NCBI RefSeq assembly: GCF_018143015.1
Contig: NC_054740.1
Coordinates: 72,065,856-72,129,855 of the forward strand
Source: Lytechinus variegatus
Taxonomy: Eukaryota; Echinodermata; Echinoidea; Temnopleuroida; Toxopneustidae
Direction: 5' to 3'
Length of the DNA: 64,000 bases
Shown: piece by piece, positions 25,660-37,539 of the stretch
Layout: the number at the start of each line of letters is the position of its first letter
How positions within the stretch are numbered: the first letter of the stretch is position 1
Notes under the pieces: model-generated
Seen by the model: only the letters and a program-made list of their open reading frames with translations
Database searches by the model: none
What the model was told of the DNA's origin: nothing
Position numbers and translations under genes: made by a program

Positions 25660-28190
25660 GCAGAGTGCACATATCGTCCGAAGACACTCATTGAACAAGC
25701 TCAGCAACAGTTCTCAGCATATAAAGAAGCTACACTAGTACCAAGAACCTCCCTCCTCCACCCACACCTGATGCATCTCATACCAAAATGTATACTGTAC
25801 ATTTAAATTTTTATACTTATGTGAGTTAAATTGTATTCTAAAATAATTGAAGTCTTCAATCATTATGTATTATTCAATATTACTAGTAAACAAATACTGA
25901 TACTTCTATCTTTCTGAATTATTATGTAAATGTAGTCCACAATATATTACAAATGCTTTCATTACTTCTGGGTGGAAATATTTATACTTTTATTTTGATA
26001 TCCATTATTTATCAAGTTCTCATATATACTTGTATGTTTTCATGTGGATTTGATTTATTTTGTGTGGAAATACTGAGCACTTTCCATATCTATCTATCAT
26101 TCTTGCAAGTAATGGCGCCTGTTTATAAACAATTTATTATTTTAGCAATTTTTGCAATTGTGGTTTGTGATAAAGGGCTCAGCAGCCAATCAAAACCAAG
26201 GAATACAATGGCAAAGTTACTATAATCATTCATTCTTCATGGCATGAGACCCAAGTATATTTCCATTTCTATAAAATCATAAGCAGATTTATGCTGCTCC
26301 GTTTTATTTCAAAGTAACAAATTTCCTTTATAATGAAGTTATATATTGAAGGTTGACAGAAATTTCAATAAAGTGCAATCATTTGGATGCGAAATCAAGA
26401 GTAATTATCTCTTTTGTATTGTCTTACAGAATATACAGCTGCCAAACATTTATTGCGATCAGGGGCGAGCCAGGGTGTTGTTATAGGAAGGGGGGGGGGG
26501 GGGGGGGGAAGGTGGGTGGAGAGCTAGAAGACGTAAAGGTGTGATATTAGGCCTACAGTTCTTCCTCTTTGTCCTTGATTATTTGAAAATAATAACACTC
26601 CTAGGGCCTGTTGCGTAAAACTTTTTACCTGAGAAAACTCTGATAAAAACTGAAAACTAAGGTTAGTCTGATTTCTGCCATTGACTTTAACACAGGGAAA
26701 AATTCTGGTAAAAACAACCTGAGTTTTCTCAGGTTAAAAGTTTTCTTTATGTTGATATCAAATACTTGAGAGCCCCACCAATACATGTCCATTCATTCTG
26801 TTATCAGTATGACACAATGTTTGCTCTGACGACAAATGCTCCATGCTTTATTTCATCCAAGATATAGAGTTACTGTTCGGGTTGTAATAGGGTTTTATCT
26901 TGGGTTTAGGAGAGGGTATATGGTCTTAAATCCAGGGTTGAAGTTGATCATTCCATTAGTGTGTTGAAATTTCAGTGGAGCAATAGTCACAAGAGCAAAT
27001 GTCTTGGAACCATTTTCACTATAGCGGAGATACATCTGAAAATTTAAGTCTTCCGGCCCTTTTCAGAGACTACTTTTATAAATTGATGTGATAATTATGG
27101 CATGCTGCTTTCCTATGCATTTTGTTGTTAGAGGGATTGATTCACATATTTTCCCCAAACGTTAGAGAGCATGAGTGGGGAACTTCTGCATGTATATAAA
27201 TTAATCATTACGATATGTTCGTCACAAATAATGCTAGCTTGATGCGTGAACCAAGATTTATCAACCTGAGAAAGGATGATTTTAAGGACTAGCTGTTTAC
27301 AGAAATTTATGAAATGAATACCTGGCTATTATAGTGCAGAGGGCTGTCTGTAGTGCACGGGTGAGGCTCGAGCTGATTTTTTTTCCCAGACCTGAAAATG
27401 GAATATGACTTTAAAATGATTAGAACAGGCTCTCTAAAAAATCAGATGTAACAAGTCAAAGCACGAAGTTGATGTGATATTTTCTGTACATCGACTGGCT
27501 ATTTATTTAAGTGTCAGTAGGCCTAGTATCTTGAAAATTTTTTCCCACTACCTTTTTCTTTATTTTTCTTCCTCTCATTCCATTTCTTCATCTCGCTTCT
27601 TATTTTTTTCGCTTTCTTTTTTATGCTGCCGGGGGGGGGGGGGTGCCTAGATCATGATGGACCCTTACCCAGCTGTATTGTACATGGGTTGCGAAACAGG
27701 GAGAGGATGATGCCCCATGCACCCCACATACTTACTAAACAAATATAAAAATCACCAAGGCATCCAATTTAACATGGTCAGCCCCCCCCCAGCTCAACAG
27801 GGGGGGGGGGCACTTTTTTTTCAAAATCGTGTACAAAAACTATAAAATTACCATATGATTGTGATTTTTTGCTTGGTCAGCCCCTCCCCCCACTTTTATC
27901 TTGGCACCCCCCCCCCCTTTGAAAACCGTTCAGTGGCCTCTACGACATACTGCCCCTGCTGTATGATATTTGATTGATTGTAAGATTTTATCGACCCTGA
28001 GCCCTCACTGGGTATGAGAGTACGAACATATACAATTCATGAATACAAAAACGTAATGGATGATATATTCATGTACAACCTTTACATGTGTCTTATGGTA
28101 CAAGACCCCCCCCCAAAAAAAAAGAACACCCACACTAACACAAAGAGACGTCTTTATAACAATGCCTTTGAAAGTTAATTTCGTGAATGA
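25660..28190. other. Intergenic, AT-rich, no gene seen
   Basis: No supported gene. It contains an inverted-repeat element (26604-26752), poly-G tracts near 26490-26509, 27631 and 27800, and a CAGCCAATCAAAACCAAGG string near 26185 shared with the element at 62096-62272. Confidence 0.45.
26604..26752. repeat. Worn inverted-repeat element
   Basis: GGGCCTGTTGCGTAAAAC with TTTTTACCTGAGAAAACTC at the left is mirrored by GAGTTTTCTCAGGTTAAAAG at the right. About 150 bp, non-coding. Confidence 0.65.
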
Positions 28191-28199
28191 GCATGCACT

Positions 28200-28625
28200 C
28201 TTCCTAATCTATAGTCTTTGTCAGCTGCTACGGTGACGTGTAGTGAGTATGGGGATTACGAATCGCACGAGTGAGGACTCTCTTCATCGTTACAGTCTTT
28301 AGAACAACGCTGTTATCGTGACAAGTGATTCGCACTCCAATTTTACCGTCAGAAGATCTCAAATTAGACCAGTCCAATGGGAAAGAGAGACACGAGAGTT
28401 GTAAGATAATTTATATATTTTTTCATTTTCTAGTATTTGTCTTGATGCTAGTGCGTTTTTGCACCCGTCTAGACCAACTAAATGAAGCACAATTTTCAGC
28501 TTTCTCAATATCTCGCACTCGCAGCCATCGGAGCGTCCCTGCACGTCCCAGACAGAGCCATAGCCATAGGCCCTAGCGGCAGCGCGGCCGGGCCGCCGGC
28601 GAGCGAATATACGTAGCCTGGACTT
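28200..28625. promoter_or_regulatory. CpG-rich patch, possible promoter of unknown gene
   Basis: CpG density rises here (for example GCGGCAGCGCGGCCGGGCCG near 28575) against an AT-rich background. An open frame runs on each strand but I recognise no domain. This could be a promoter or an unmethylated exon of a gene I cannot identify. Confidence 0.25.
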
Positions 28626-28629
28626 GTGG

Positions 28630-30100
28630 ACTCAATCCATGATATTTTAAAAAATGTTTTGACGTAGGCCTACGGTATACTTCTTCATCATGGAGCCTTT
28701 CACTGTCTGAATCTGTGAAGTTCCTGGTCCTGATCCTCAAGTGGATATTGATGACCAATAAGAACGTTAGCGATCGAGAGAGCTCAATATTTTTAGTAGG
28801 GATAACACACAAAAATCTAAAGAAGATAATATCCTTTCAAAAACCATTCTGTCTTACAGAGCTTTATGAGAGCTTTATTTTAAAACAAACCTCAAGTAAA
28901 ATGACCAATGTATTGCAAAGTTATGGCCGATTTAAGTTATCCGGAAAAGGGCAAAAATCTGCCGGAAATCATCAAAATTGCCCTAAAAGGCAAAAAAACG
29001 GCTTTTTGGGCAATTTCAAGGATCTGTTATATCACAAATATGAATATATAATATCTAAAAACACTTGTCCATAGCTACAGCACTTGTGTTCTAGGGAATC
29101 TGCTCAAATGGGATCATCAGAGTAAGTCGCCGCCATATTACAGTCTCCGGAACGGGACCAATTATTCAAAATCACTCATCCGCAACGTAAGAAAACACTT
29201 CGAAATATGCAAATTAGACCTAATTAATATGCATAAATGCAATAACTCAAGTTATATTAGGTTTCATGCCATGAAACTTGGCATGATGTCTTCTTGCACT
29301 AAAACCTTTCATTTTGACCACATTTTATTAATCTATCATCAAGAATATGCAAATTAGCTCATTAATTATTCAAATTAGACATTTTATGCACATAAAATAT
29401 TACATAATTCATGAAATGTTCAATGACAACCAAAGCGCCATCACATGGTTTGTCTTGTTCACATGGATTAAATATAGAAGGTAAACTGTAACATTTGAAC
29501 ACTTCTATTTTTACCTATACAGTGTTGAACATGTTTGCTTTTGTTTTGCAGATGGGCTTGTCCATTAATTGGCACGGAGTCACTACCAAGGGGATCAGAT
29601 CGAGAAAGTGGAACTTGAAACCAACAATGAACTGACGACCTGATGGGAAAAAGATGAGGCCATTCAAGGCATATTCATAAATTTCCTGATAAGTTTTGAA
29701 GGTCTGGTAGTTGAACACATTGGACATACAATTTAAAACTAGCGGCATATGTCTATCTTATCTCATGTACACTGAGATTTGTTTCAAGCATCAAAATAAT
29801 ATTCCAGATATATGCTATTTTATGTTCAGACTTTTACTAAGACTATGCCCAGTATATATTTGCAGACCTGTATATTTGTACAAACTGTAATGTAATTGTA
29901 AACTTAGTTCACAAGGTGGAATGTTGCATTAGATTGAAAGACATTCATACCAAAACTTTAAAAGCGAGTCTGTTGGTATGACAAGTAATATTGCAAATGC
30001 CAAGCTTGTTATTATTATTATTGTGTACATAAAAATGAAAAGAGAATGAAATAACATATATTTGTAGTAGATCAACTCAAATCTTTCCAAAATGGAAAGT
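28630..30100. other. Intergenic, no gene supported
   Basis: AT-rich, with ATGCAAATTAG and TTAATTAT strings repeated around 29210-29380 that look like a dispersed repeat. A 77-codon minus-strand frame (29748-29515) has natural composition but no recognisable family. Confidence 0.4.
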
Positions 30101-30105
30101 AAAGT

Positions 30106-30246
30106 GGTATGACTTTGGACACAATAGAAAACAAGTATTATTTCATTTAATAATAGCGCTTCATACATTGGTATCTAGGCACTATAAATGTAACTATTAT
30201 TATCATTATTAAATGAAACATTTTTTCTGTTGTGTCCAAAGTCACC
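30106..30246. repeat. 140-bp foldback beside the decayed 3' copy
   Basis: GACTTTGGACACAATAGAAAA at about 30110-30130 is mirrored by TTCTGTTGTGTCCAAAGTC at about 30225-30243, and TTTCATTTAATAATAG by TATTATTAAATGAAA. This is a hairpin-forming inverted repeat. Confidence 0.65.
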
Positions 30247-30575
30247 CCAGTTTACGGTACATTTGTACACATACCTCTTCGCCTGCCACATCTCCAGATA
30301 ATCATCCTCCAATTCTTTTTCCAGAAGATATTTGTACAAGTCCTTAGCATTGTCACACATGTACATAAAGGTGTGAAATGTACATGTATATCATTTGTCC
30401 AAATAAAGTTCATTTGATCCATCAAGTCTCCACTTCAATGTCCATTAGTACTGTTAAGTAAATTTTCTCAAAAATCTGCCACGATATGTGACAAGATGTT
30501 AACCACCTTCTGGAATAAAGTTGTCTCTTTATAATCTCTTGTGTAGAATGCAGTTTCAAGAAAGGGCTATATTCC
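30246..30575 (-). pseudogene. Decayed tandem copy of the 3' end of the large gene
   Basis: On the minus strand the reading DLYKYLLEKELEDDYLEMW mirrors DLYTYPLEKEWEDNCLEIM at the end of the intact gene about 320 bases away. Nucleotide similarity continues further: CTGCCACGATATGTGACAAG here against CTGCCATGGTATGTGACGAG there, and CCACCTTCTGGAATAAAGTT against CCACCTTCTGGAAGAAACTT. Frame is lost along it. This is a partial tandem duplication of roughly the last 330 bp. Confidence 0.7.
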
Positions 30576-30601
30576 CTTTTCTGTTCTATGATTATAAATG
30601 T

Positions 30602-33600
30602 TTACATAATCTCCAGACAATTATCCTCCCATTCCTTTTCCAGAGGATATGTGTACAGGTCCTCATCACTGTCGTACATAAGGGTGTAGAAAGTATACCC
30701 TTTGTCCAAATATTCCTGATCACTTGATTCCATCAATTCTTCAATGTCCTGCTGAGTACTTTTTCTCAAAACTCTGCCATGGTATGTGACGAGACGTTTG
30801 CCACCTTCTGGAAGAAACTTGTGTTTAATTCTCTTGTGTAAAATGGCAGTCTCAGGAAAAGGTTCCTTTCGTTTTCTTCCTTTCACTTTTGATAGCAATT
30901 TTTCTCGTAAGGATTTCCTTTCTTCTTGAAGAGTATCACTATCAGAGAATATAACAGATCTACCAGATTCTGACTGACTGATGGGAGCTAAATTAACAAC
31001 TCTTATTATCTCCTTTAGGTTGTTACTTAGGTCAGATGAGCTCAGGGGTTTACCAGCCTTTGATTTAAAAAACAAAGCACCTTTTACCAATCCTTTGTTC
31101 ACAGATTTGTAGTAGTCGATCTGTGCCAACAGAGCCTCTCTTTGATCAGACGGAGCCTTCATAGACATCATGGACTCCACATCAGCACTTGAAGTACAAG
31201 GACCATCACACAACTTATTTACCATCTCAGTTGCTCGGACGGTTGCTGCAACCAATTTTCTTTTCTTTTCCTCTTTAGCTTGTTGCTGTCTGTCCATAAT
31301 CTCTTGCCTTTCCTTCTTCATTTCCTTCACCTTGTCCTGGTAACTCTTCAAAACAATTCTTTTATTCTTGGTGGCAGCTTTGATCAGTTTGGATTTTTCT
31401 TCCTCAGAACACTTATCAAGATATTCCATGGATTTGTTTTGGGACCACAGCAATATGCCTTGCATCGCAAGCACTGTCAAGTTTGGTCTTGATCTTTTGA
31501 GGTAATCCAACCCAGCAAACATTCTCTCAGCTGCTATGTTGTCTCTTGGGCATGTCTCAGTTTCCTCATGAACTCTATTATCCACATTATGGTGTTTGCC
31601 TCCAGGTAAGTGATCTTCAAGCTGTCGTTTGATACACACAAAGATGTTGTGTAAGATGATGATGATTGACTGCTTTGCGTAGAAGTCTACTTCTTCGTTC
31701 ACTTCACTGTACAAACCTTTGTGTACTTCATTCTCTTTCGGTGGATATTCAGGAAACAATACTGCACTATCATTCAAGAGATCAGTAGGGTCTTCCATTT
31801 GCTCATACACAAAGTCATGAAGCCTAGTGTAGTATCTGTCAGTATCCATTACATGACCTCTGCTCTCAATCATATGCATGAGTGGAGTCGAAAGATGAAC
31901 ACATAGGATGCCCATTGCCCTAATGCCTCCGAGAATGATGTTGTCTTCAAGATCCCACATGACAGACTTTATCAGAGTATTGCTTTGTTTTCTGGCAGGC
32001 AAAGTGTTGCAAACATCCTTGAAATGGTTGTTGACGTAATGATAATAAGTGGCAGCTGAATTTTCAAATGGAACATTAAACCTATTACCCCTGTAAGCTC
32101 TCAGATAATTCTGCTTGGTGAAGGCTTTGAACTCCTGGGGACAACCTGCCTGTGGATGTGCATCTGGTCCAAATGCTTCACAAACAGTTCTAACTGCCAG
32201 CATTGCTGCAGATTCTGACTTTTTATTCCATGGGATGTGCGACTCTCGTCCCAGCTTCCTTCCAGCAGATTCAACAGTTTCCCATGCTTGTAGTGCTGCT
32301 GTAGCATACTCTTGGAAATTCAGCACCAGATGTTTTCCGCAATACAAATCATTGACGCTTGCCATTTTTTCCTTTACTTGGGTAGACAGTTCCTCCCAAT
32401 TATCAATGACAGATGGCAGAAATTTCTGTCGCCACTCCTCCAACAGCCTTATGAACTTCTTATTTACAATGCACCGATCAGTCATGGTGTTCTTAACTTT
32501 TGCAAGTAGTAGTTCTGCCCTTTTTTCAGTTTCAGCACTGATGACTTCCAGAGACAGAAGTTCTCTCATGGCTGACACAGCTTCATTCAGGAGTGTATCG
32601 GCATCTTCTGTTAAGACTTCAGTGAGGCTAAGTCCATTAAGTACCGTATTCTGTGGCTGTTAACATTGTGACATACGACTGATGTTTTTTAGTTGTGCCA
32701 TCTGTTTGCAGAGTAACAGGACATGAACTCTTCTCTACAGCATCCTTTGCTACATGTTTAGCAAGAAGGGCTTGTTCATATGTCATATAACGGATGCATG
32801 ATGCTTTTGGAAGTCTTCCACAATTTAGGCCTGTAAGCCTCTTCAGAACCAGACGTATGATGTCAGATATGTGTCGTGGACTGATTCCCTTCGCCAATAA
32901 TTCATAACACACAGTTCTGATGTCAGATGAAAACGCTCCGTTTTCGTAACACGATATCTCTTTGTCACCCATTATTTCGTCTAACTGACTTCGCAGTGTA
33001 TCATTTTGCCTCTCAATTTCCCTCAGCTGTTCCTTCAATTGTACATTCTCTGCATCCATTTTGTTCTCAATCTCCGTTCGCTTCTTTGTGTTGTACCTCA
33101 CTTGTTCTGTTCTGTTCTTTTTCAGCCTCATAAGCTCATCAACTTCATTATTAAGCTTTATGATCTCATCTTGCAGCTCAGACACATGTCCCTTTTCTCT
33201 GTCAAGTTGCTTCTCTTTAGTTGCTAAGCGACGAACAACATTGCTTCTGGAAAGCGAACAAATTTCTTTCTCTAACTGCTTACACAGTTCGTCAGCCTTC
33301 TTCAACTTGATCTGGTATTTGGAACATTCCTTTTGGTGGCTCTTCATCATTTCCATTACAACTCCTTCTGCCTTATTGACTTTTGCTGCATTCTCTTCAT
33401 TCAATTGTTCTGCTTTGTTTCTTTCACTTGTCACTTCAAGCAACTGCCTTTTTTTCTTTTTTCTCCCTTTTTTCTCCCTTTTTTCAGTCTCCAAAAGTTC
33501 ATGAAGAACAGCAAGTGTATCCCCATGCTTTCTTAACATGTAAGGAGACGAAACTTCATGACATGCGTTCAAAGTGTCATCCCCACTGTTGCTGTGAGTC

Positions 33601-35475
33601 ACAAGGGGAGGCTCATTTTCATTGGTAGGGTCATCTTCCAGTTGCTCTTCTTTGGTGGGTTTTTTGGTTGGATAGCTGTAGGGAGTTCTTAAAAATTCCT
33701 CCAGCAATTCTCTGCTTGAATCCCTACTTAAAGTTTTTTTCTTTTCAGCTACGCTTTTCCAGCTGCTTTGGACAGTTCCCATTGATGGCACGTGTACTTC
33801 ATCAGCTTTCTCTGGAAACAACCCACACCACCACTTATCAAGAACAGTCTTCCAAGGAATGGAATTTTGTCTGCGATAGTGAAATAGCTCCGCAATGATC
33901 CCATTTGTGATCTCTCCATGTAAAGCACTGCATCCTTCTGTTAGCCAAATGGGCATAATTCCCAACTGTTGACATGATGAACCAATAACATCCTTAGGCC
34001 CCAAAAATTCTGTAAATTCTTCACAAAGGGATGCTAAATTATTTGCAGTGATTGCTTTCAGAGCAGTGCGTTTTACTTTATACAGGATTCCAGGTAATGT
34101 GCATTTAGGTTCTTTGATACCCATGTTCTTCAAAATGGGAATAAAGTCCTTCCGATAGCTCAATCTGTCACTGTCATCAACGGTTTTTCGAATGATTTCA
34201 ATGAGTCCATATGTTGGCCTTGGGTCTTTCCACCAGTGATCTGTGATTTAAAAAGAAAGAAATTATAAAAAAATAAATTGTACTTAATTGAACAAGGGAA
34301 AAAATAAACACAACATATAGAACAGGAATATGGGGGGGGGGGGCCTAAAAAAATGACATTCATTATGACTATGTTCTTCACTCAATTTTTAATTGAACAA
34401 AATTACTTAATTGATTAATACTTTGCTTACTTTGATATTAAAAGGTATTGATGTACTTGCGAGCTTTAATAGTAATCTATTGAAGGAAAATATATTTTCA
34501 AGAAAATTAAATCAAACTAAGAAATAAGCGAAGAACAGAATTATATTGTGTATAATATCACAGACTAGACCTAGAAACATTAAACTTGGGGGTGGGGGTA
34601 CTGCCATAAAAAAGGTAGAAAACTGTACACAATACTTATTAAAAGCATTTAAAAAGGTTGTTGTTCATGATTGTGTAAGCCTGCAAAGTTATTTTTGTGA
34701 CTGGGCACTGAATGTCATACAAGGAAAAGGATTTTAAAATTGCCAAAATAAAGGGGAAAAGGTGTTATACAAATCATTATAAAATTATACTCATCAAATG
34801 AATTCAGAGAATGAGGGATAATTGAGGGATAATTATTTGTTTAGGATATGTTTTGGAAGTCAAATTTGCATCCTATTGTAATGGCATGTAACCCCCCCAC
34901 ACTGCTTTTGGCAGCAAATGATGGAAAGGCAACATAAGAGCTTTGCAGTGTGCACAATTAATACAACAAAATTAAGTATCTATGACAATAAAGAAGCAAT
35001 GTCAGATTTCAAATTTAAATCTTGTTTTTTTTTAATTTCCGGGTATCAAAAAAGGCTTTCACCACTATCGAATTGACAAAGAAAGCGTAGAAAAGCTCAT
35101 TACATGAAAAGCTTTAATTTTCAGAGGGAGGTAATCGAATTGCCGGCATTCGTACTGCGCATGCGCAGTAAAAAATAAAATTGGTCGGGGAACGTGGACG
35201 ACGATACATTGGCTGTGTAATTCTACGCGCGCTCCCCCCTGGAAAATCATGGCAAAAAAAATCACGACAAGTCTGAAACAGGTCGATTATTTTCACATTT
35301 CAAGTCACTTTCACACCATTTCACGATAAAAATCAATCAAAATAGGTACTGAAAATATATAATCGACACAAATCTACTCACCAGGACATGTCCTTTCGTG
35401 TACAAGAGAGTGAATTTCTTCGGCGGTCCATCCAGTGTGGTGGAGTATTCGTTCGTATGCCGCGGCAGAAGCCAT
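30602..35475 (-). CDS. Large coiled-coil / hAT-like RNase H-fold candidate protein, spliced, with one frame offset
   Basis: I do not recognise a named family. Exon 1 (35475-35382) begins MASAAAYERILHHTGW and ends at GTGAGT. Exon 2 starts at 34240 after TTTAAATCACAG, joining in phase to give ERTCPDHWWKDPRPTYGLIE. The frame runs about 565 aa to a TAA at 32639-32637, then continues in another frame (from about 32642) as VLNGLSLTEVLTEDADTLL and some 675 more residues to 30602. The first part is followed by a Lys/Glu-rich coiled coil of roughly 150 residues. Then come CPVTLQTDGTTKKHQSYVTM, MTDRC, YCGKHLVLNFQEYA and, late, NIAAERMFAGLDYLKRSRPN. These sit where hAT-type transposases have the first Asp, second Asp, C..H.LNL and the C-terminal ER.FS helix. 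The C-terminus is basic. Function as a transposase, or a domesticated relative, is inference. The single offset may be a mutation, an assembly error or programmed +1 shifting. Confidence 0.7.
34241..35381 (-). other. Intron 1 of the large gene
   Basis: AT-rich intron with a poly-G run (34331-34342). The donor is GTGAGT and the acceptor AAATCACAG. I see no other feature inside it. Confidence 0.6.
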
Positions 35476-36140
35476 CGTGACAGCTGAGAACGTCGTACCG
35501 CGTATCGAGCAGTGTTTGGATGAAAAATTAATTTGCACTGTTCAAAGTCATTTTCGCGGGTGTTACACTCAGGTTCAGCAAAAAACTTTTACATGACTGA
35601 AAAATATAGGTTCCAACCGTCAAGAAGCTATATTCTAACTTCCAAAATACGTTTCGATTGTGGAGATATGACGGATCTACGCTACGCGGTGAAATCGGCC
35701 ATAACTCGACTCAAACTTGGTTTCCAAGGAAGTAGAACCCAGGGTCATATTCAGAAAGGTCAACATGTCCTTATATGGAATTTTCATGAACATATTTGGA
35801 GTGTAACATGAAAGGAACGTCGATTTTCTGGAGGGATGTTTTTAGTTTTTTCAGTGCGCATTGGAAAAGACGCCGAGTCATACGCCCAGCGTCTCAGTCA
35901 GGTATGTGCACTGGCAGTCTGTTAGAGTAAAATATTGATTTAAAATGCTCATTCTTCGTGAAAAAGAGTGAAAATTGAGACAGAGTACATTGACAGATAC
36001 AAGAAACTGGAGGTGAAGTAATCAATTGAAAATGATTATTTAAAAAAACACAGGAATGTTTTTAAAAGGTACAATAATTATGTTTGCACATGCATTGATG
36101 AATTTAAGCGTCTCAAGCAGACTCTTAGCGCACACTCTGT
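35476..36140. other. 5' flank of the large gene, no gene seen
   Basis: Moderately CpG-containing sequence just upstream of the exon 1 ATG; it probably includes the promoter. An open frame at 35533-35811 has no recognisable domain. Confidence 0.35.
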
Positions 36141-36153
36141 GCGATGCCTATTT

Positions 36154-37530
36154 TTAGTACATTTTGGAGTTGAGTCCCACCACTTTGCAATTGACTGGAG
36201 GGACTATAGTAATTATTCCTTTCACGATAGTATCCCACAGTTTATTTTTGAATGTCTCAGGGGTCTTGGAGCAAATAACATCAGGAGGAAGAAGGTTCCA
36301 AGCCCGGATGGTTTTCGGGAAGAATGAATGACGGTAGATGTCGGTGTTGCATCTGATGTTGGAGAGGGAGAGTCTATGGTGACCCTTTAGGGCCCTCCTT
36401 GGTTGAGTAATGTACTCAGGTCTGGGTATAGCGACTCGGTCATGGATGGACTTGTAGAGCAACGTCTGTCTGGATACAAACCGTCTGTGTTGAAGCGGCT
36501 GCCAATCCAATTCTCTCTTTAGGTCAGATACATGCACATCCATGCCATATTTGCCTGTGACAAACCTCGCTCCTCTGTTTTGGACAGCCTCCAATTTGTT
36601 GATGTGTTTAGATAAGAATGGATCCCATATGCTACAGGCATATTCCAGATGTGGTCTAACTAGGCAGGTAAAAGCTGCTTCCCTGATTTTCTTAGTAGAA
36701 AAGCCAGATAGATTACGACGAATCATTCCAAGCATACAGTTCGCTTTTGTTGCTACTTTGTCCACTTGACTCTCCCATGACATGGTTTGAGTAAGTTCTA
36801 TTCCGAGGTAAGGATGCTGTTTGACCTCTTGCAGAGTAGTACCATTTATCGTGTACGCTTGGGGGATCAGATTCCGTCTCTTCTTTGCAATTCGTAGTAT
36901 ATAGCATTTGGACACATTGAATTCCATTTGCCACCTGTCTGCCCAGTTGGAAAGCCTGTCAAGATCAGACTGGAGGATTTCTGAGTCAATTCTGGAATTG
37001 ATTGTCCGGTAGAGGATGCAGTCGTCCGCAAATAACCTCAAATTCGAAGATATGTTTGACGAGATGTTGTTGATATAGATGAGGAAGAGTAACGGGCCGA
37101 GAACGGACCCTTGCGGCACGCCTGATAATACCTTTGCCGAGTCCGAGCTCTCCCCATCAACTACTACCCTCTGTGTTCTAGTTGTCAGCCAGATCTCAAT
37201 CCAACGTAAGAGTTGGCCATGGATGCCACACTTTCGTAGTTGAAGGAGAAGCCTTTGATGAGGTACCTTATCAAAGGCTTTGCTGAAGTCTAGTATCAAA
37301 ACATCTTGCTGTGATCCTTGGTCCAGTGACCGTGACAAGTCTTCAATGGTCAGGACAAGTTGACTCTCACAGCTTCGGCCTTTCCGAAATCCATGTTGAT
37401 TTACATTCAGGAAGTTGTTACTTTCAAGGTGCTTGATGATGTGCTTGTAGATGAGATGTTCCATTATCTTACAGGATTGAGAAGTAAGGGAAACCAGGCG
37501 ATAGTTTTCTCCCATATATGCCCCCATATT
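36154..37530 (-). mobile_element. 5'-truncated LINE with open reverse transcriptase frame (CR1/Jockey-like)
   Basis: The 457-codon frame starts inside the RT domain (NYRLVSLTSQSCKIMEHLIY). It continues through QHGFRKGRSCESQLV, DVLILDFSKAFDKVPHQRLL, SGVPQGSVLGPLLFLIYIN and the catalytic RLFADDCILYRTI, then the thumb and C-terminal region (RPHLEYACSIWDP, LEAVQNRGARFVTG). This order is that of CR1/Jockey-group non-LTR retrotransposons. ORF1 and the endonuclease are missing, as expected of 5' truncation during target-primed insertion. The frame has no stop over 1.37 kb, so the insertion is probably recent. No gag-like upstream frame is seen. The exact clade is uncertain. Confidence 0.9.
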
Positions 37531-37539
37531 GATTATAAG

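Noticed and set aside
25440-25806. Open frames of poly-Ile/Tyr/His on both strands
   Set aside because: They are translations of the ATT/GAT microsatellite. The same holds for the Asn and Tyr runs at 62546-62795.
25953-26225. Hydrophobic 90-codon frame resembling membrane helices
   Set aside because: AT-rich DNA readily gives Phe/Ile/Leu runs. Its end overlaps a dispersed repeat string.
28325-28576. Open frames on both strands in the CpG-rich patch
   Set aside because: No homology that I recognise. Openness on both strands is expected from the GC-rich composition.
29515-29748. 77-codon minus-strand frame with natural-looking composition
   Set aside because: No recognisable motif, no splice partner and no relation to neighbours that I can show.
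32115-32663. 182-codon plus-strand open frame
   Set aside because: It lies antisense to the large gene's coding frame and has no domain. The 59142-59699 frame is likewise a shadow of the Tc1 transposase.
35860-35930. Candidate FAM133 first exon (GGAAAAGACGCCGAGTC before GTATGT)
   Set aside because: There is no ATG in frame and the reading does not match MGKRD-like starts. It is also more than 5 kb from the next exon.
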